From NCBI RefSeq assembly GCF_000336555.1, contig NZ_KB375281.1, positions 2,298,030-2,362,029 of the forward strand: a stretch of 64,000 nucleotides of DNA. The letters are read 5' to 3'. Below are positions 42,822-52,023 of this stretch, in pieces. The position numbers and the translations under genes are program-made. Source of the stretch: Afipia clevelandensis ATCC 49720 (GTDB taxonomy: Bacteria > Pseudomonadota > Alphaproteobacteria > Rhizobiales > Xanthobacteraceae). The notes beneath the pieces are model-generated. The model saw only the letters and a list, made by a program, of their open reading frames with translations. It did no database searches and was not told the DNA's origin. Positions within the stretch are counted from its first letter, which is position 1. Each line of letters begins with the position of its first letter.

Positions 42822-43861
42822 GCGACAAGCCGCATCACCGCAAGCCGGCGGCATTCAAGCTCGACGATCCCCGCGTCATCCTGATGGATACCGAGGACGA
42901 GGCCGTGCGCTCCCCGCGCGGCAAGGTGCTGATCACGCCGGAAGCCGATCCGGCGCAGTTGCCAGTCCCCATCGACGACCCCGCCATTCCCGCCCGCAAG
43001 GGCTTCGGCTGGGGTGGCGTATTCTGGACCGCGCTCGGCGGCCTTGTCGTGCTCGGTCTCGGGCTCGGCATTTCCAATCTGGTCGAGGAGCTGTTCAACC
43101 GCAGCGCCAGCCTCGGCTACATCGGGCTTGTGTTCGCGATTCTCGCGGTGATCGCGCTGGTGGTGATCATCGCCCGCGAGGCTCTAAGCCTTGCGCGACT
43201 GGAGACCATCGAGAAGCTGCACGCGCGGGCCAATGCGGTGCTTCTCAGCGACGATCGCAAGGACAGCGACGCCATTGTCCGCGACCTCCTGAAAATCGCC
43301 CATGACAATCCGCGCCTCGCCCGCGCCCGCGCTGCCCTTGAAGAACACGGCCGCGACATCATCGACGGCGCCGACATGGTGCGCCTCGCCGAACGCGAGC
43401 TGATGACCCCGCTCGATCAGGAAGCGCGGCGGCTGGTGTCGAGCGCAGCACAGCGCGTCTCCATCGTCACCGCCGTCAGCCCCGGCGCGGTGATCGACAT
43501 GCTGTTCGTGTTCGCCGCCGCTGTGCGCCTTGTGCGGCAACTGGCGCGCCTCTACGGCGGACGGCCCGGCACGCTCGGCATGATCCGCCTGATGCGCCAT
43601 GTGATCGCGCATCTGGCGCTGACCGGCGGCATGGCCGCCAGCGACAGCCTGATCCAGCAGATGCTCGGCCACGGCATCACCGCGAAGCTCTCGGCCAAGC
43701 TCGGCGAAGGACTGCTGAACGGCCTGCTCACCGCACGGCTCGGCCTTGCCGCCATCGACGTGACGCGCCCCCTGCCGTTCGAGGCATTGCCGCGCCCCGC
43801 GCTGTCCGACCTAGCGAAAGACCTGCTCCGGCGCGTGGGCGGGGACGATTCCAAATCCTGA
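42818..43861 (+). CDS. ycjF: YcjF family inner-membrane protein (DUF697/TIGR01620)
   Basis: A 347-residue membrane protein with two central spans (about 65-88 and 103-125), a cytoplasmic helical stretch, and a C-terminal DUF697-like domain (VSPGAVIDMLFVFAAAVRLV, LYGGRPGTLGMIRLMRHVIA, GEGLLNGLLTARLGLAAIDV). It is the usual partner of YcjX and is translationally coupled to it. Function unknown. Joint action with YcjX at the inner membrane is inferred from conserved pairing. Confidence 0.92.
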   Translation: MSDKPHHRKPAAFKLDDPRVILMDTEDEAVRSPRGKVLITPEADPAQLPVPIDDPAIPARKGFGWGGVFWTALGGLVVLGLGLGISNLVEELFNRSASLGYIGLVFAILAVIALVVIIAREALSLARLETIEKLHARANAVLLSDDRKDSDAIVRDLLKIAHDNPRLARARAALEEHGRDIIDGADMVRLAERELMTPLDQEARRLVSSAAQRVSIVTAVSPGAVIDMLFVFAAAVRLVRQLARLYGGRPGTLGMIRLMRHVIAHLALTGGMAASDSLIQQMLGHGITAKLSAKLGEGLLNGLLTARLGLAAIDVTRPLPFEALPRPALSDLAKDLLRRVGGDDSKS

Positions 43862-44001
43862 GCCGGGCCCAGCAATTGTCAAAAACCTCGTCTTTTCAGC
43901 GCTGAAGGCGCTCGTGAACCTGTGTCCAGACCGGCGCGACCAATCTGCAAGGGGTGAATGTCACTCAACCCGCGCAGACCGCGCCACTCAGGAGACCGAT
44001 C

Positions 44002-44250
44002 ATGCTTCGCAAGCTCACTCTCGCCCTCGCCGCCACCGCAGCCCTCGGCGCCGCCGCCCTCGCCCCCACCGCAGCCTCCGCCGGCGGCTGGCACGGCCAT
44101 CATCACCACTGGGGTCACGGCTGGGGCTATGGCTTCGGCTTCAGCCCGATCATTGTCAGCGGCGGCTATGACGACAGCGGCTGCTACGTGCAGCGCCGCG
44201 TGCGCACGCCTTACGGCATCCGCTGGCGGACTGTGAACGTCTGCGACTGA
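44002..44250 (+). CDS. Small exported Gly/His-rich protein
   Basis: An 82-residue protein with a clear signal peptide (MLRKLTLALAATAALGAAAL, cleavage near ASA). The mature part has the His/Trp/Gly-rich block GGWHGHHHHWGHGWGYG, then ends CYVQRRVRTPYGIRW with two cysteines (SGCYVQ and VNVCD). The histidine cluster could bind metal, but no function is known. Similar small secreted proteins are common in Bradyrhizobiaceae. The start has GGAGA 7 bases upstream. The longer frame from 43954 is unlikely. Confidence 0.75.
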   Translation: MLRKLTLALAATAALGAAALAPTAASAGGWHGHHHHWGHGWGYGFGFSPIIVSGGYDDSGCYVQRRVRTPYGIRWRTVNVCD

Positions 44251-44308
44251 TTTCAGGCCGAGTGCCTGAATCGTAAATCCCGGTGGCTATACGCTGCCGG
44301 GATTTTCT

Positions 44309-45874
44309 TCAGTTCAACAACCGCCATTTGTAGAAAGGCGAATCCGGCGGCGGCGACAGGTCCGGCTTCCAGCCTTCAATGGTTTTGAAAGTGAACGGTT
44401 CGATCGCGACGCCGCGCCACATCCGCTCGCTTTGTGCCACCAAACGCAGCACCGCAGGCGTCTTCGTCTCAATCATATTGCCATTGTTGGGCGCGCTGTC
44501 GACATAAAGGCCGATGCCTGACGCCATGGCATTGCTCGCAATATCCTTGAAGCCGATGAAGCGGCTGCGCTCGTTCACCTGCACCACCGGAATGCTGTCC
44601 TTCAGATGCCAGCGCAGCTCCGCGTAGATGCGATAATCCAGCGTCGCGATCCATGTCGCGCCGACGTCCTTCGCGACCGCTTTTGCGCGTGCGGCGATCT
44701 CGCCGTAACCGGCCTCCTTCGCAACCGGGTCCTGTCTGGCGGCGAACGCAAGGTTGCTGACAGCGTAGTAATAGAAGATCGCGACGTTCAGTACCACGCC
44801 GAGCGCAATGGCCGCGATTGCCCAAGATTCAGCGGTGCGGAAAATCCATCCCCGCTCCCGCCGTTGTCTGATCTCAGCCAGATTGATCGCGGCGGCGGCG
44901 AAGGCGAACGGCCAGATCAGCATCGGCCAGGTGTCGCCGATCCGCAGTGATAGCGACTTCCAGAGAAAATAGGCGAACGGCGCCAGCGCGCAGGCCGAAA
45001 TCAGAAGGAACGCGGCATTCAATTGCCGATAGCCGCGCCACGCCAGCATGATTGCACCGGCCAGCGCCACCGGAAACAGGAGCGGCCCCACCAGCGCGAA
45101 CTGCAGCCCGAGAAAATCAGCGACCGTGCGCGCGGACATGCCATGATCGGCACCGGCGCGGATGAACTGGAATTTGAACGAGGCCCAGTCGTTTTGCCAA
45201 TTCCAGATCAGCACCGGCGAGAACACCAGTACCGCGATGACAACCGCTGCCCATGGATATGGACTGCGCAGCCAGCGCATGCGCCATGACGGCAATAGCA
45301 GGAACGCAAGGACTGCGGGGGCCAGGAACACAGCGGTATATTTCGACAGCAGCGACAAGCCGCCGAACAGTCCCGCAGAAAGCCACCAGCGGCCGTCGTT
45401 GGTTTCGGTCAGCCGAACCAGCGACCACGCCATCGCGAGTGAGAACAAGATCAATCCGGCATCGGGGACGATCCGGGACGCAAACAGCGCATATTCGGGA
45501 GCCGCCAGCGGCATCAGTACCGCGAGAACAACGGCGCAACGGTCCCGCGTCAGCCGCCAGACAATGTCGCCGAGGATCGCGACCGCGATCCACATCGCGA
45601 GCAATCCACCGAACCGCGCGCCGAAACTGGTATCGCCGAAGATCGCGGTGCCAAAGCGCACAATCCACGCCACCATCGGCGGATGATCCAGATACGACAG
45701 CACATACTCCTTCGAGAGCGTCCAGTAATAGGCCTCATCCGTGCGCAGATCGGCGGTCGCCGCGTAGATCACCTGCAACGTTACGATGACGGCAATCGCG
45801 CCCGCTGCGGCGAACATGCCGCGCGCGGCGGAACGATCCTTGCCAGTTATGTCAGCGATACCGGTCTTCCCCAT
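44309..45874 (-). CDS. Glycosyltransferase family 39 membrane protein (ArnT/PMT-like)
   Basis: A 521-residue polytopic protein with about 11-12 spans. It has the GT39 signature near the N-terminus: ADLRTDEAYYWTLSKEYVLS with the catalytic Asp-Glu pair, and YLDHPPMVAWIVRFG. The family uses polyprenyl-phosphate sugars to glycosylate lipid A, proteins or other acceptors at the periplasmic face. A soluble C-terminal domain (about 390-521) follows the last span. The substrate cannot be told. No lipid A or O-antigen genes are adjacent. Divergent from the cyclase gene with 161 bp between. Confidence 0.88.
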   Translation of the reverse strand: MGKTGIADITGKDRSAARGMFAAAGAIAVIVTLQVIYAATADLRTDEAYYWTLSKEYVLSYLDHPPMVAWIVRFGTAIFGDTSFGARFGGLLAMWIAVAILGDIVWRLTRDRCAVVLAVLMPLAAPEYALFASRIVPDAGLILFSLAMAWSLVRLTETNDGRWWLSAGLFGGLSLLSKYTAVFLAPAVLAFLLLPSWRMRWLRSPYPWAAVVIAVLVFSPVLIWNWQNDWASFKFQFIRAGADHGMSARTVADFLGLQFALVGPLLFPVALAGAIMLAWRGYRQLNAAFLLISACALAPFAYFLWKSLSLRIGDTWPMLIWPFAFAAAAINLAEIRQRRERGWIFRTAESWAIAAIALGVVLNVAIFYYYAVSNLAFAARQDPVAKEAGYGEIAARAKAVAKDVGATWIATLDYRIYAELRWHLKDSIPVVQVNERSRFIGFKDIASNAMASGIGLYVDSAPNNGNMIETKTPAVLRLVAQSERMWRGVAIEPFTFKTIEGWKPDLSPPPDSPFYKWRLLN

Positions 45875-46035
45875 GCGTTCAGCTTTTCCGCGACTGCGCC
45901 GGCGAAGTCAAACCGCGCAGCCATATCTGGGACGAAAGCCACGCTCCGGCCATGGCGCCGCCGCGACATCTTCGTTAGAATCCCGCTGTTCCGGACGATC
46001 CGGAGCGTGACTGCTCAACGCGAGACGTTTTCCCT

Positions 46036-47775
46036 ATGGCCGAAACCGCCGCTTCACCTCTTATCCATGCGCTTCGCGGGATCGGGCTTCGTCAGGTACG
46101 GCTCGCCACAGGGCTTGTGCTGTTTGCCTATATTGTCAGCCACTTCACCAATCATGCGCTGGGCAACATCTCCGTCGGCGTCATGGACGAGGCGCTCTAC
46201 TATCATGCGTGGTTCTGGCAAAGCTGGCCGGTGCTGATCGTGCTGTATGGCTCGGTCCTGATCCATCTCAGCCTCGGACTCTGGGCGCTCTATGCGCGGC
46301 GGCACTTTCGCTGGACCGGCGTCGAACTCACACAGCTCATCTTCGGACTCAGCATTCCGGTCTTCATCATCAGCCACGTGATCGGCGTCCGTCTTGCTGG
46401 CTCGCTGTTCGGCCACGAGAAAGACTACCCGCAGGTCTTCTTCGCCTACTGGGTGTATCGTCCGCAGATGCAGTGGTCGATGTATGCCGTGCTGCTGATT
46501 GCGTGGGTTCACGGCTGCATCGGCATCTATTTCTGGGTCCGCGCCAAGCCCTATTTCCGGAAACTATCATCGCTGCTGCTCGCACTCGCGGTCATTCTCC
46601 CGACGCTCTCCATGCTCGGACTTTATCAGGGCGGCCGCGCCGTCCAGCACGCCAGCGGCGCGCCCGAATGGCGGGCGGACAATCTTTCGCGCGAGAAAGT
46701 CGGCACCGCCGCCGAACAGACGACCCTCGAACAAATCAGCTCCGCTGTGCTTTACGGGTATTTCGGCCTGATCGGTGTCGCCCTTCTCGCCCGCGGCGCG
46801 CGGGCGCTGGTGGAACGGCGCCGCGGTCTCGTGCGGCTGTCCTACGGCAATGGCAAGACCGTCCGGGTGCCCATCGGCCTGAGCGTGCTGGAGGCCAGTA
46901 CTCGGTTCAACATTCCTCACTCGAGCGTATGCGGCGGCCGGGCGCGCTGCTCGACCTGCCGCATCCGGATTGTCGGCGACCACAGCCATCTGCCCGCGCC
47001 GTCTAACCGCGAGACCTTCGTGCTTGAAAGGGTCGGCACCGGCGGCGATCCAGCGGTGCGCCTGGCCTGCCAGTTGCGGCCCAGAACCGACCTCTCCTTC
47101 TTCCAGATTTTTCCGGCCCAGACCGCCACATCGTCAGGTACAGCCATCAAGCCGGCTCATCCCGGAAGCGAGCGCTATGTCGTCAGCATGTTCGTGGACA
47201 TGCGCGGATCGACCAAACTCGCCGAGCGGCACCTGCCGTTCGATACCGTCTTCATCATCAACCGTTTCCTGACGGCTGTTTCGCAGGCGGTTGTCGAATG
47301 CGGCGGCCAGCCGAACCAGTTCGTCGGCGACGGACAACTGGCGCTGTTCGGCCTGTCGGCCAATCCGCAAACCGCCTGCCGCCAAGCCATCGAAGCGGCA
47401 TCGCGGATCGCGATTCATGTCGACGCGCTGAACGCATTTCTCGGCGACGACATCCCCGAACCTTTGCGTTTCGGGATCGGCATCCATGGCGGCGAGGTCA
47501 TTATCGGCGACATCGGGTCCGAGGAGCACACGGTGTTCACGGCGCTCGGCGATCCGGTCAATGTCGCGGCTCGGCTTCAGGACATGACCAAGGCCCTGTC
47601 CTGCGAAGCCATCATGTCCGAAGCCGTCTTGAAAACGGCCAACCTGCCCGCCGGTAACATGCAGCGCGTCGAGGTTCCGATCCGTGGGCGGGTCGAGCCG
47701 ATGATCGTTTACACCGCTGAAAAAGCCGCGATGTTGTCCGATCTGGTCGCCGATTTCGCAGTTGCAGCAGCGTAA
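46036..47775 (+). CDS. cyaC: Class III adenylate cyclase fused to heme-type membrane anchor and 2Fe-2S ferredoxin
   Basis: A 579-residue three-part protein. Residues 1-265 hold about six membrane spans with several membrane-placed histidines (His36, His40, His77, His114, His159), resembling a succinate-dehydrogenase-type diheme b anchor. Residues about 266-350 are a ferredoxin domain with Cys299, Cys305, Cys308 and Cys345 (VCGGRARCSTCRI, LACQL). Residues about 380-560 are a class III cyclase with metal Asp388 (FVDMRGSTKLAE) and Asp432 (VGDGQLALFG), and the transition-state Asn and Arg in GDPVNVAARLQ. This matches the layout described for Sinorhizobium meliloti CyaC, a quinone/redox-controlled cAMP synthase. 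Where many cyclases have the adenine-contacting Lys (four residues before Asp432), this protein has Gln. Confidence 0.88.
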   Translation: MAETAASPLIHALRGIGLRQVRLATGLVLFAYIVSHFTNHALGNISVGVMDEALYYHAWFWQSWPVLIVLYGSVLIHLSLGLWALYARRHFRWTGVELTQLIFGLSIPVFIISHVIGVRLAGSLFGHEKDYPQVFFAYWVYRPQMQWSMYAVLLIAWVHGCIGIYFWVRAKPYFRKLSSLLLALAVILPTLSMLGLYQGGRAVQHASGAPEWRADNLSREKVGTAAEQTTLEQISSAVLYGYFGLIGVALLARGARALVERRRGLVRLSYGNGKTVRVPIGLSVLEASTRFNIPHSSVCGGRARCSTCRIRIVGDHSHLPAPSNRETFVLERVGTGGDPAVRLACQLRPRTDLSFFQIFPAQTATSSGTAIKPAHPGSERYVVSMFVDMRGSTKLAERHLPFDTVFIINRFLTAVSQAVVECGGQPNQFVGDGQLALFGLSANPQTACRQAIEAASRIAIHVDALNAFLGDDIPEPLRFGIGIHGGEVIIGDIGSEEHTVFTALGDPVNVAARLQDMTKALSCEAIMSEAVLKTANLPAGNMQRVEVPIRGRVEPMIVYTAEKAAMLSDLVADFAVAAA

Positions 47776-47934
47776 AAGTCCACGGATTCGTGCAAACTTT
47801 GAGCGAAATCAACCGCAACCGGTGCCATTTTCGCTATCAAGTGTGGCACTTCCCGCGTATCGTGCGCGCCGTCGAGCACGACTGCGCGTGAGGTTCGACG
47901 CATGAAAGGGTCTTATCCCTCTGGAGACTATGGA

Positions 47935-48135
47935 ATGGCTAAAGGCACTGTGAAGTGGTTCAACCCGACCAAGGGCTATGGTTTTATTCAGCCCAGCACC
48001 GGCGGCAAGGACGTGTTCGTTCATATCTCGGCAGTTGAAAAAGCAGGTCTGTCGACCCTCAACGAAGGGCAATCGGTCGAGTACGAGGAAGTTGCAAACC
48101 GTGGCAAGACGTCCGCGGAAAATCTCAAGGTCTGA
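47935..48135 (+). CDS. cspA: Cold-shock protein (CspA family)
   Basis: A 66-residue single OB-fold nucleic-acid chaperone. It has the RNP1 motif [12 protein letters not shown]2 VFVHISAVE and [13 protein letters not shown]. The ATG chosen has TGGAGA 7 bases upstream and gives the family's normal [10 protein letters not shown] start. A longer frame from 47902 is not family-like. A leader of about 160 bp with some self-complementarity precedes it, as usual for csp mRNAs. A strong hairpin follows the stop. Confidence 0.95.
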   Translation: MAKGTVKWFNPTKGYGFIQPSTGGKDVFVHISAVEKAGLSTLNEGQSVEYEEVANRGKTSAENLKV

Positions 48136-48141
48136 CAGGAG

Positions 48142-48173
48142 GGTCCGGTTCAGCAGCACTGAATCGGACCTTT
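48142..48173 (+). terminator. Terminator after the cold-shock gene
   Basis: A 12-bp stem (GGTCCGGTTCAG / CTGAATCGGACC, one G-U pair) with a 5-base loop, followed by TTT, begins 7 bases after the stop codon. Confidence 0.85.
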
Positions 48174-48230
48174 GATTATGATCGCGGCGATCCATCTGTT
48201 TTCGCGATCAATTCCCTGATCAACCCCTTT

Positions 48231-49157
48231 TCAACCCCATGGGCCGCGCTGTTTGCCGCCCCATGGCCCGCGCGGCGCAGCGGACGGCCGGACCGTTGCC
48301 GGTCCGCTCCGCGATCCCATCTCACCGGCCAGGCGCTGCAGCTCGTGGACCCGGTTCTCAGTGGACGGGTGGGTCGAGAACAGGTTGTCCATCCCCTGCC
48401 CGGATAGCGGATTGATGATGAACATGTACGCGGTGGCGGGACTGCGCTCCGCATCCATGTTCGGGATCTGATGCGCTGCATTGTCGATCTTCACCAGCGC
48501 GGACGCCAGCCACATCGGCTGCCCGCAAATCCGCGCGCCCATGTTGTCCGCCGAATACTCGCGTGTGCGGCTGATCGCCATCTGCACGATGGTCGCTGAC
48601 AGCGGCGCCAGGATCATCATCGCGAGCGAGCCGATCAGGCCCGGACCATTGTTGTCGCGGTGGCCGCCGAAGAACATGCCGAACTGCGCGATCATCGAGA
48701 TCGCGCCCGCGATGGTCGCGGTGATGGTCATGATCAGCGTGTCGTGGTTCTTGATATGCGCAAGCTCATGCGCGATCACACCGGCCTGTTCCTCGCGGCT
48801 CAACATCTGCAGCAGGCCCGTGGTCACCGCCACCGCCGCGTGCTCGGGATTGCGGCCCGTCGCAAACGCATTCGGCTGCGGATTGTCCATCACATAGACC
48901 TTCGGCATCGGCAACTGCGCACGCCCCGCCAGCTCGGCGACAAGCTGCACAAGATCGGGCGCACTGCGCGCGTCGACCTCGTGGGCGCCATTCATCGACA
49001 GCACCATGCGGTCCGAGTTCCAGTAGGCAAACATGTTGGTGGCCGCGGCGATGACCAGCGCCACCACGGCGCCGCCCGCCCCGCCGATCAGATAGCCGAC
49101 GCCCATGAACAGGGCCGTCAATCCGGCAAGCAGAATAGCGGTCTTGAAGTAACTCAT
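48231..49157 (-). CDS. htpX: Membrane zinc metalloprotease HtpX
   Basis: HtpX is an inner-membrane M48 protease that degrades misfolded membrane proteins. The 308-residue protein has two N-terminal spans, [20 protein letters not shown], the zinc site [15 protein letters not shown] (HExxH variant HELAH), two further spans, and the downstream Glu ligand in [15 protein letters not shown]. The start has GGAGGAGG 3-10 bases upstream. A longer frame adds 48 unrelated residues. The C-terminal tail is Pro/Gly-rich ([17 protein letters not shown]), an extension beyond the E. coli protein. Confidence 0.95.
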   Translation of the reverse strand: MSYFKTAILLAGLTALFMGVGYLIGGAGGAVVALVIAAATNMFAYWNSDRMVLSMNGAHEVDARSAPDLVQLVAELAGRAQLPMPKVYVMDNPQPNAFATGRNPEHAAVAVTTGLLQMLSREEQAGVIAHELAHIKNHDTLIMTITATIAGAISMIAQFGMFFGGHRDNNGPGLIGSLAMMILAPLSATIVQMAISRTREYSADNMGARICGQPMWLASALVKIDNAAHQIPNMDAERSPATAYMFIINPLSGQGMDNLFSTHPSTENRVHELQRLAGEMGSRSGPATVRPSAAPRGPWGGKQRGPWG

Positions 49158-49389
49158 TGCCTCCTCCGGGCCGGCATCACGCCAGAATGTCCTTGTCGCT
49201 CCAATAGATGGTGAGCGCCAGGACCTCCGTTCAAGACGCCGGGATGCGGCGGCGCGTCGCGTTGAAATGGGCTCTGGCCATGTTTTCCCCGCAACCGTCA
49301 CCCGGCGAAAAGCGCAGGGCTGACGGCCAGTTTGGCTTTGATTAAATGATACTCGTCATATAAACGGGACTGGAACAAAGGGGCTCCCG

Positions 49390-50610
49390 ATGACCATTCA
49401 GAATACCGGCGCTGGACACGAACTGGCCTCCGCGCGCGCTCCGGCGTCGGTTTCCGCCGACATTGTCGTGCTCGCAGCGCTCGCTGCCGTGGGCTCGTTC
49501 GCGACCAGCATCCTGCTGCCGTCGCTGCCGGCCATCGCCAAGACGCTGAATGTCTCCACCGCCGCTGTTGCATCCGCCATCAGCATCTATCTGGCGGTCT
49601 TCGCCGCCGGACAACTGGTTGTCGGGCCGTTGTCCGACCGCTATGGCCGCTGGAAGCCGGTGATGTTCGGCCTCGGCATCTTTGTGATCGGCAGCATCTG
49701 GTGCCAATTTGCGGCCGATCTGCCGATGCTGCTGATCGGGCGCTCCATCCAGGCGCTCGGCGCCTGCGCTGCGTCGGTGCTCTCCCGCGCCGTTGCACGA
49801 GATCTGCTGAGCGGTGAAGCGCTGACGCGCGCGCTGGCTTTCATCATGGTGGCGATGTCGGCAGCTCCAGGCTTTTCACCGCTAATCGGCGGCCTGCTCG
49901 ATTCAACGTTCGGGTGGCGTTCGGAGTTCTTCGCTGTCGCGCTGTTCGGCGCGATCGTCGCCCTTGCTTATCTTAGATATGTCGGCGAGACCCATCGACC
50001 CGACAATGCCGTTTCAATTCAGCTTGGCGCGATCCTGCGCGGATACTGGGGCCTGTTCACCGATCTGCGCTTTATCGCACCGGCCGGAGCCATCGGACTG
50101 TACATGGGCGCGCTGTTCGCCATGTTCTCCGGAACGCCGCGTGTTTTGATCGACGGCCTCGGTTTCACCCCGATCCAGCTTGGCCTGTTCTTCGCAGGCA
50201 CCGTGTTTATCGTGTTCGGCTCAGGGATCGCCGCGCCCAGGCTTGCGATGAAGATCGGCCACGCCCGCGCCACCGTTGTCGGCCTTGTGATTGCGACCGC
50301 AGGCGGCGCCGCCTTGCTGCTGGCGCACTGGCTCACACCCTCGATCTGGAGCTACCTGATCCCGGTGCTGATCTTCCTGGCCGGATTCGGCATGGTCAGC
50401 CCGCTGGCGACCGCGACGGCCCTGCAGCCGTTCGGCGACAGGGCCGGCCTTGCATCGGCACTGATCGGATTTCTGCAGATGGCAGGCGCAGCGGCCGGCG
50501 TGTCGCTCACCGCCTCGATCGCCAGCGCGACGCTGGCTATCGGCCTTGTTCAAGCCGCGCTCACGGCCGCCGGATTGATCCTGTATCTCGCCGGACTGCG
50601 CAGGATGTGA
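49390..50610 (+). CDS. Bcr/CflA family multidrug efflux MFS transporter
   Basis: A 406-residue drug:proton antiporter-like protein with 12 spans. It has the DHA1 motif GQLVVGPLSDRYGRWKPVM (motif A, about 75-93), RSIQALGACAASVLSRAVAR and the motif C-like FIMVAMSAAPGFSPLIGGLL. These are characteristic of Bcr/CflA proteins, which export bicyclomycin, chloramphenicol, sulfonamides or other small molecules. The physiological substrate is unknown. A short AT-rich region upstream (49340-49370) may hold its promoter. No regulator is adjacent. Confidence 0.9.
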   Translation: MTIQNTGAGHELASARAPASVSADIVVLAALAAVGSFATSILLPSLPAIAKTLNVSTAAVASAISIYLAVFAAGQLVVGPLSDRYGRWKPVMFGLGIFVIGSIWCQFAADLPMLLIGRSIQALGACAASVLSRAVARDLLSGEALTRALAFIMVAMSAAPGFSPLIGGLLDSTFGWRSEFFAVALFGAIVALAYLRYVGETHRPDNAVSIQLGAILRGYWGLFTDLRFIAPAGAIGLYMGALFAMFSGTPRVLIDGLGFTPIQLGLFFAGTVFIVFGSGIAAPRLAMKIGHARATVVGLVIATAGGAALLLAHWLTPSIWSYLIPVLIFLAGFGMVSPLATATALQPFGDRAGLASALIGFLQMAGAAAGVSLTASIASATLAIGLVQAALTAAGLILYLAGLRRM

Positions 50611-50698
50611 TCCGGAAGAGATAATCCGGCCTGCGGCCGGATCGCGCTGAATGGATTTACATCCAGGAACTCACGGGCTCCCGGTCAAAGGACCGGCA

Positions 50699-50932
50699 TC
50701 AGCAGGATGCGCCCCACCCTTTCGGGAACGGAAGCATCGGCCACGGGCCTGACTCTGCGAACGAGCCGGAACAGTCAGAGGCCTTGTCGCCCGGCGCGAG
50801 CACGCCGCCGCAATACGGGCAATTGTTGTCGTTCGCCGCTGGCGGCACATCGCCGGATGCGTCGATCACTTCATGGGCGAAAAAATTAACCACATGGAGG
50901 CGCGGGATCACTCGAAATGCGGGCATGCTCAT
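50699..50932 (-). CDS. Small hypothetical protein with a CPYCGG zinc-ribbon half
   Basis: A 77-residue ORF. The first part (PAFRVIPRLHVVNFFAHEVI) is hydrophobic and helical. The second has NNCPYCGGVLAPGDKASDCS and ends ...GWGASC, giving Cys at CPYC and two later Cys that could complete a zinc site. I do not recognise the family. The ordered CPYCGG/DCS pattern and the stand-alone position favour a real gene, but codon evidence alone is weak. The first ATG or the third codon could be the start. Confidence 0.5.
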   Translation of the reverse strand: MSMPAFRVIPRLHVVNFFAHEVIDASGDVPPAANDNNCPYCGGVLAPGDKASDCSGSFAESGPWPMLPFPKGWGASC

Positions 50933-51051
50933 TCCTCTTCATCAGAGGCTGCATCATGCCTGCCAGATCATGCCGGTCCGTTCAGGGGAACGCTCAAATT
51001 TTAGCGGTCCCGCGCTTTCCTGAAGCGAGATGAAACGGGGTTCCGGAAGTC

Positions 51052-51891
51052 TTAACGCGCGACAATCAGGCCGCGGCTGGTCACCACAACCCAGCGCCCG
51101 TCCTGACGACGGATCGCATCGACCCGTCCGACGCCCGGAAGCGGATCGCCCGGAATCACATCGAAGATTCCCTGACGGCCAACCACCGTGGCCGTGCCGT
51201 CATACACATCGCGCAGCGACCAGCCTTCCACAATCGGCAGCCGGTTGGGTTGAGGCGCGGTGGTCTTGATAGACCCCGTGGTTTCCGACGCCGGGGCTGC
51301 AGCAGGCGCGCGCAATTTTTCGACTGCCTCGTTCAGCTTCGCCAGTTTCGCTGCTGGTTCGGCCTGCGCCTTCTCGACACGATCAATGCGCTCGACAATC
51401 TTTGCAGATTGCGCAGCGCTGCTGGACTTGAGCGCGGCGATGTCGGCGTTGATCTTGCCGATTGCTCCCTCAAGGGTACGCGCCTGCTCCGCGGCGCTTG
51501 CCGCGGCAACGCTTGCGGTCTGATCGGTCTTGCCAAAATGACCGACGCCCGCGGTCGCCAGCGCGCCACCGATGGCGCCGACAGCGGCCGCGATGGCGAC
51601 AATGGCCGCAATCGACATGCGGCGGGTTGCGTTCGCTTCCGGCGGGATCGTGTTGAACTGCTTCTCGCGCGCCGCGCTCTCATTGGAAACGATATCTTCC
51701 CAGGAACTGTGCGGCGTCAGGCGCTGCAGGGTGATTTCCTTGGACGGCTGCCGTGCAGCCTGCGGAGCATTGTCCTTCAGCGCGTCAATCTTGACCTCAT
51801 TCTCGGCCTTATCGCCGAGTTCCGGAACCAGCGAAGCCTCGGTGGTGTTGCCTGCTTCCTTGATCTCGCCGTCGGCAATGGGGTCGGTCAT
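51052..51891 (-). CDS. Single-span coiled-coil protein with C-terminal globular domain, unknown function
   Basis: A 279-residue protein. A disordered cytoplasmic N-terminus (about 1-88) contains ITLQRLTPHSSWEDIV. One membrane span lies near 92-117 (MSIAAIVAIAAAVGAIGGAL). A helical Ala-rich stretch follows (about 125-200, ARTLEGAIGKINADIAALKS, KIVERIDRVEKAQ), then a C-terminal domain (IVEGWSLRDVYDGTATVVGR, IFDVIPGDPLPGVGRVDAIR, WVVVTSRGLIVAR). The tail resembles a small beta-rich SPOR- or LysM-like periplasmic module, but no named family fits with confidence. Homologous layouts occur widely in Bradyrhizobiaceae. Confidence 0.75.
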   Translation of the reverse strand: MTDPIADGEIKEAGNTTEASLVPELGDKAENEVKIDALKDNAPQAARQPSKEITLQRLTPHSSWEDIVSNESAAREKQFNTIPPEANATRRMSIAAIVAIAAAVGAIGGALATAGVGHFGKTDQTASVAAASAAEQARTLEGAIGKINADIAALKSSSAAQSAKIVERIDRVEKAQAEPAAKLAKLNEAVEKLRAPAAAPASETTGSIKTTAPQPNRLPIVEGWSLRDVYDGTATVVGRQGIFDVIPGDPLPGVGRVDAIRRQDGRWVVVTSRGLIVAR

Positions 51892-52023
51892 GAGCGCGAA
51901 CTCCGAAATGGTTTACTATTTGGTAACCACGAATTGGTTGAGAATCCGTTACCGCACAGCGCTTTCCGGAATCCGCATCGGCATCACGGTGCGGCGCAGC
52001 GCCGTTCCGTGATGTTGTACCGA

